Positions 60,670 to 64,000 of a stretch of 64,000 nt of DNA are shown piece after piece; within the stretch, counting starts at the first letter, position 1; each line of letters begins with the position of its first letter. Source of the DNA: G965225705 sp965225705 (GTDB lineage Bacteria; Pseudomonadota; Alphaproteobacteria; Caulobacterales; Maricaulaceae). The position numbers and the translations under genes are program-made. The notes below the pieces were generated by a model that was not told the origin of the DNA, searched no databases, and worked only from the letters and a program-made list of their open reading frames with translations. The stretch spans positions 1 to 64,000 of the forward strand of contig OZ245325.1 in the NCBI GenBank assembly GCA_965225705.1. The letters are read 5' to 3'.

Positions 60670-62220
60670 ATGAAACAAATTTTTTACAACAAATATAATT
60701 ATATAAATAAAATTGCTAATTTATCTTTCTTTATATTAATATTTTTATTTACATATAATGTCGTTATTTTGATTTCTCCATTTGAACAAGTCATGACATA
60801 CGATAAAGCTGGACAGTTCTTTATCGAAAAGACAAGTTCCGACCTCAATTTTAAAGACTGCGCCCATATATCTTCTTGTGAAAAAATTTCCATGCCAAAA
60901 GACATTTGGCCAGCGTCTTCTGCTAATGTAAATGTATATGTATATAAAGACAATTTTGCAATTAAGATTTGTGCCTCACTATTACTGAGTTTGCTTCTAT
61001 TTTTCTGTATTGCAAGAGGCTTTTTTATAGATTTCAAAGTCAAAGAAAAATTAAAGGCAATCAATATCAGAAGCCTTTTATTGTATTCTTCTTTTTTTGT
61101 TTTGGCGTCAGCTATTGTCTCTGGTGCAGATGCCAAAGGCCTGGGCCGGGCCATGTATTATATGACCGAAGGTATTGATCCATATTTCTATCAGGTGAAC
61201 GCATTCAAAATCAGTGGGTTTAGTTATCCAAGCTTTCCACATTCACCGTATTTAGCTGCACTTATACAAGTTCCCTTCTCAATCATTCATTTCTCTGGTT
61301 TGTTTGGTGGAGATGTAATTATTAGTATTATTGGTTCTCTGGCCTACATTTTAAGTTGCCTGACACTGAAAGATCTGTTGAAGGTCGACAATAAGGTTTT
61401 CCTGTTGTCGATGTTTAACCCCCTGATGTTTTACGCTGTTGTGGTCTTTGTCAAAGTAGACATAATCACAGTATATTTCTTCTTATTAGCATTAAGCCTC
61501 CTAAGACGCGAGCGGTATATACCGGGATACGTTTTACTTGCTTCCAGTGCCCTCATGAAGCCTTACTATATGATCTTATATCCGGCTTTTTTCCTGTTTG
61601 TCGTGATGGAAGCGTTGAGAAAGGAAAGTCTGAAAGAGAGAATTCTTCAAATTGGCGGGTTCATCCTAATTTCTGTACTTTTCTTTCTGTCATATAAGTT
61701 TTTGTTCCTCAGTGAAACTTCATCATATAAATTACTGATTTCAACGAGCGCCCAGATTGGTCGGATCTGGGCCATACTTTGGCCAATTGCGCCGGACGTA
61801 TTCCTCTATTCGATATTCTTCCTTTTACCACTTGTTTTTTCTTTGTTTACTCTGCGTGCGCAGGTTTCTGATTACAAGCATAACGTCATGCAGATGTTTT
61901 TGCTTATTGGCGCGTGCACACAGGCTTATCAATTTTCAATTATGCATACGCCAGGCTTCTATGCCTACCTGCTTCCTGCTGTTTTTGTGTTGAACGCCAC
62001 TATGTTTAAAAATGATTTGCAAAAAGCTGTATTTTTTGCAGTTTCTGCAACAGGTGCAATTTCGTGGGACGCTCACCCGGGTGACTTATTACATGAATTA
62101 ACGTTTTCGTTTATGCCGAATCCCCTCTCGTTTTTCGTCACTCTTGAATCCAGTTTCAGCATCCTGTTTGTTATAATCTGCGGTATGTGTTTTATGCAAC
62201 TTAACAAGAGCAACCCTTAA
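60670..62220 (+). CDS. Polytopic membrane protein, GT-C-type glycosyltransferase-like
   Basis: 516 residues with about eleven helices. The first external loop is long (about residues 40-95). A GT-C feature is the periplasmic YYMTEGIDPYFYQVNAFKIS (acidic pair-like region) after helix 3, and SFPHSPYLAALIQVPF resembles the YPP(L/G) segment of polyprenyl-phosphate-mannose transferases. The donor would be a polyprenyl-phosphate sugar, matching the downstream genes. The family assignment is by architecture only. Confidence 0.6.
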   Translation: MKQIFYNKYNYINKIANLSFFILIFLFTYNVVILISPFEQVMTYDKAGQFFIEKTSSDLNFKDCAHISSCEKISMPKDIWPASSANVNVYVYKDNFAIKICASLLLSLLLFFCIARGFFIDFKVKEKLKAINIRSLLLYSSFFVLASAIVSGADAKGLGRAMYYMTEGIDPYFYQVNAFKISGFSYPSFPHSPYLAALIQVPFSIIHFSGLFGGDVIISIIGSLAYILSCLTLKDLLKVDNKVFLLSMFNPLMFYAVVVFVKVDIITVYFFLLALSLLRRERYIPGYVLLASSALMKPYYMILYPAFFLFVVMEALRKESLKERILQIGGFILISVLFFLSYKFLFLSETSSYKLLISTSAQIGRIWAILWPIAPDVFLYSIFFLLPLVFSLFTLRAQVSDYKHNVMQMFLLIGACTQAYQFSIMHTPGFYAYLLPAVFVLNATMFKNDLQKAVFFAVSATGAISWDAHPGDLLHELTFSFMPNPLSFFVTLESSFSILFVIICGMCFMQLNKSNP

Positions 62221-62264
62221 CTTTATCATGACAAATCAGTTAATAGTTTGAGAAGGTCTGAATT

Positions 62265-63308
62265 ATGCCAGAAGTCAAAAATGCATTGGTAACAGGTGGA
62301 GCCGGTTTTTTTGGGTCTCTTCTTGTTAATAAACTTGTTGCCAGAGGTCTGAAATGTTCTGTTCTGGACGTAGCGGAAGAAGCCTCCTGTCCGGAAGGTG
62401 TAGAATATTTTCAGGCAGATGTACGAGACTATGATAAAGTTTTAAATTCTTTTCAGGGTATTGATGTCGTTCACCACAATGTAGCTCAGATTGCTCTCGC
62501 AAAAGACACTCAACTTCTTGAAAGTGTAAATATTGACGGCACCAGAAATGTTTTAAAGGCTGCTCTGGAGGCTGGTGTTAAGAAAGTTGTATATACGTCA
62601 ACTTCCGCTGTTTATGGTGTTCCACATCAAAATCCTGTTTTAGAAACACATCAGCCGAAACCAGAAGAGGCCTATGGAGCTGCAAAGTATCAGGGAGAGG
62701 TGCTGTGTAAAGAATATATCGGGAAAGGTTTAGATGTATCCATTGTACGTCCTCCCACCATTATGGGGCATGGTCGCCTGGGTATTTTTCAAATTTTATT
62801 TGAATGGATCCGCGAAGGTTATAATGTTCCCGTTTTAGGCAAGGGGGATAATATTTATCAGTTTATTCACGCAGATGATTTTGCCGAAGCCTGTATCCTT
62901 GCAAGCGAACATGCTGGCAGTGAAATCTATAATTGTAGGACAGATAAATTTGGTTCAATGCGTGATGTCCTGGAAGATTTATGTCAATATGCAGGGACAG
63001 GTTCTAAAGTGGTTGGGGTTCCAATGAACCTGGCCGTTTTTGGTATGAATGTGACCAGCAAGCTTGGTCTCAGTCCGCTTGGTACTTATCATGCCCTCAT
63101 GTACGGACGCTCCATGTATTTTGATAGTTCAAAAGCCCATGAACAATTGGGCTGGAAACCTAAATATTCTAATAATGCAATGTTTAGAGAAACATATGGC
63201 TGGTATATCGCAAACCGTGAAGAAGTTTTAGAAAATAAGCATGGGCACAGTCCGCACCGTTCGCCACTCAGACAGGGCGTTTTAAATGTCATTAAGAAAG
63301 TTATTTGA
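62265..63308 (+). CDS. NAD-dependent sugar epimerase/dehydratase (extended SDR)
   Basis: 347 residues. The Rossmann motif is NALVTGGAGFFGSLLVNKL. The catalytic YxxxK is EAYGAAKYQGE, with serine/threonine in VVYTSTSAVYG. It acts on a nucleotide- or lipid-linked sugar. AGAAGG lies upstream of ATG 62265. It lies 44 bp after the membrane-protein gene and is followed directly by an SMR-like gene, so one operon is likely. Confidence 0.88.
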   Translation: MPEVKNALVTGGAGFFGSLLVNKLVARGLKCSVLDVAEEASCPEGVEYFQADVRDYDKVLNSFQGIDVVHHNVAQIALAKDTQLLESVNIDGTRNVLKAALEAGVKKVVYTSTSAVYGVPHQNPVLETHQPKPEEAYGAAKYQGEVLCKEYIGKGLDVSIVRPPTIMGHGRLGIFQILFEWIREGYNVPVLGKGDNIYQFIHADDFAEACILASEHAGSEIYNCRTDKFGSMRDVLEDLCQYAGTGSKVVGVPMNLAVFGMNVTSKLGLSPLGTYHALMYGRSMYFDSSKAHEQLGWKPKYSNNAMFRETYGWYIANREEVLENKHGHSPHRSPLRQGVLNVIKKVI

Positions 63309-63309
63309 T

Positions 63310-63660
63310 ATGAATTTAGCCTGGCTTTTAGTGCTTGTTGCAGGAGTTAATTCGACGATTGGGAACTACCTGCTTAAGAAATCGATGACTCTTTACGGTG
63401 ATGCCGGGTTCATCTCAGGTATTTTGAACTTTTGGTTTATAGGTGGGATGTTTTTCTACGGGCTAAATGTCCTTTTCTTTGCAAAATCCTTAACAGTTCT
63501 GCCTGTATCAGCAGCTTATCCGGTACTAGCTGGTTTTGGCTTTTTACTTCTTAGCTTTGTCGGTGCTTTTTTATTGGGGGAAAAGCTTTCAGGGATCCAA
63601 TATATAGGGATTGTTACACTGTTGGTTGGAATTTTAATCATTAGTTTTGGTGGAAAATAG
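63310..63660 (+). CDS. Small four-helix DMT/SMR-type membrane protein
   Basis: 116 residues with four helices: AWLLVLVAGVNSTIGNYLLK, LNFWFIGGMFFYGLNVLFFA, VSAAYPVLAGFGFLLLSFVGAFLL and IGIVTLLVGILIIS. The SLTVLPVSAAYPVLAG segment is the SMR/ArnE-F signature; members in glycan clusters flip polyprenyl-linked sugars. ATG 63310 follows the epimerase stop directly; ATG 63286, inside the epimerase end, is the alternative. Confidence 0.8.
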   Translation: MNLAWLLVLVAGVNSTIGNYLLKKSMTLYGDAGFISGILNFWFIGGMFFYGLNVLFFAKSLTVLPVSAAYPVLAGFGFLLLSFVGAFLLGEKLSGIQYIGIVTLLVGILIISFGGK

Positions 63661-63664
63661 GTCT

Positions 63665-64000
63665 ATGGTTGGGAAAGGCATGTCATTAAGAGAGAAAGAG
63701 GACATGTCATTAAAGCCTTTGGTGGTTGATCTGGACGGAACTTTGATTAAAAGCGACATGCTTCTTGAATGTGCACTTCGCTTTCTCAAGAAAAATCCTT
63801 TGCGATTTTATTTGATGTTTTTCTGGCTGTTTCAGGGGAAAGCTATCTTAAAGCAGAAGCTGGTGAAGGCTTCTGATGTTGACGTTACGTCTCTTCCATA
63901 CAATGCTGAAGTGATTTCCTGGATTAAAGAAGAAAAATCTAAGGGACGAAAAATTGTGTTGGCAACGGCTTCAAATATGGTGATTGCAGATGCTGTTCAG
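63665..64000 (+). CDS. HAD-UbiA fusion prenyltransferase, N-terminal part (runs off window)
   Basis: 112 codons are present. A haloacid-dehalogenase domain starts at LVVDLDGTLIKSDMLLECAL (DxDGT nucleophile) and continues KEEKSKGRKIVLATASNMVI with the second HAD motif. In this architecture the HAD domain is followed by a UbiA-type polyprenyl transferase, as in decaprenyl-phosphate phosphoribose synthases with a fused phosphatase; that part is beyond base 64000. It starts four bases after the SMR stop. Confidence 0.7.
   Translation, partial: MVGKGMSLREKEDMSLKPLVVDLDGTLIKSDMLLECALRFLKKNPLRFYLMFFWLFQGKAILKQKLVKASDVDVTSLPYNAEVISWIKEEKSKGRKIVLATASNMVIADAVQ

Overview
The window is alphaproteobacterial. 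Core genes and their order support this: guaB, rlmE, tig, clpP, lolA, rpmG, then rsfS-rlmH-envC-ctpA-deacetylase-rppH, a very large NAD-dependent glutamate dehydrogenase, ccmC-ccmD-ccmG, pmbA and recJ. Only the class can be stated with confidence; the order or genus cannot.

Layout. (1) 1-14.5 kb is mostly housekeeping: methyltransferase, DMT exporter, guaB, rlmE, nth, FKBP isomerase, tig, clpP, lolA. A type II restriction-modification pair (8.1-9.5 kb) is inserted among these genes. (2) 14.6-33.2 kb is a mosaic accessory region ending at an initiator tRNA. Its left half looks like an integrated plasmid remnant: a broken ardC, virB1, three copies of a HipB-type regulator, hipA, a plasmid-like origin with DnaA boxes and three 20-bp iterons, ccdAB, and a broken fic with its small partner. 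Foreign cargo follows (acfC-like binding protein, yceI, 5' part of an RTX-like gene). Next is a dismantled defence island (helicase tail, Abi protein, first 35 codons of a type III methyltransferase), a fitAB-like toxin-antitoxin pair beside a truncated doc, and a GIY-YIG nuclease remnant. A compact type II-C CRISPR-Cas system (cas9-cas1-cas2, six repeats, divergent tracrRNA) comes next. Last is a two-gene module of a phosphoribosyltransferase-like protein and a DprA-like protein, beside the array. (3) 33.3-57.8 kb returns to core functions. (4) 57.8-64 kb is AT-richer and looks acquired: AraC regulator, short-chain dehydrogenase, then a glycan or polyprenyl-phosphate-sugar cluster (GT-C-like membrane protein, epimerase, SMR-like protein, HAD-UbiA protein cut by the window edge).

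Most notable points. Copies 1 and 2 of hipB form a 356-bp inverted repeat that appears perfect and encloses hipA. Recombination between them would flip hipA from one promoter to another. All three copies carry a palindromic operator-like element (TTTGTA-N10-TACAAA type), and copies 1 and 3 face a virB1 start. At copy 3 virB1 is cut after 18 codons and acfC has been captured behind its promoter. In the CRISPR locus a divergent anti-repeat upstream of cas9 fixes the array orientation: the predicted crRNA strand runs toward the cas genes and the degenerate repeat is cas-distal. The phosphoribosyltransferase-DprA pair is the best candidate for a little-described defence system.

Motif positions come from reading the sequence by eye. 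No alignment, database search or folding was run.
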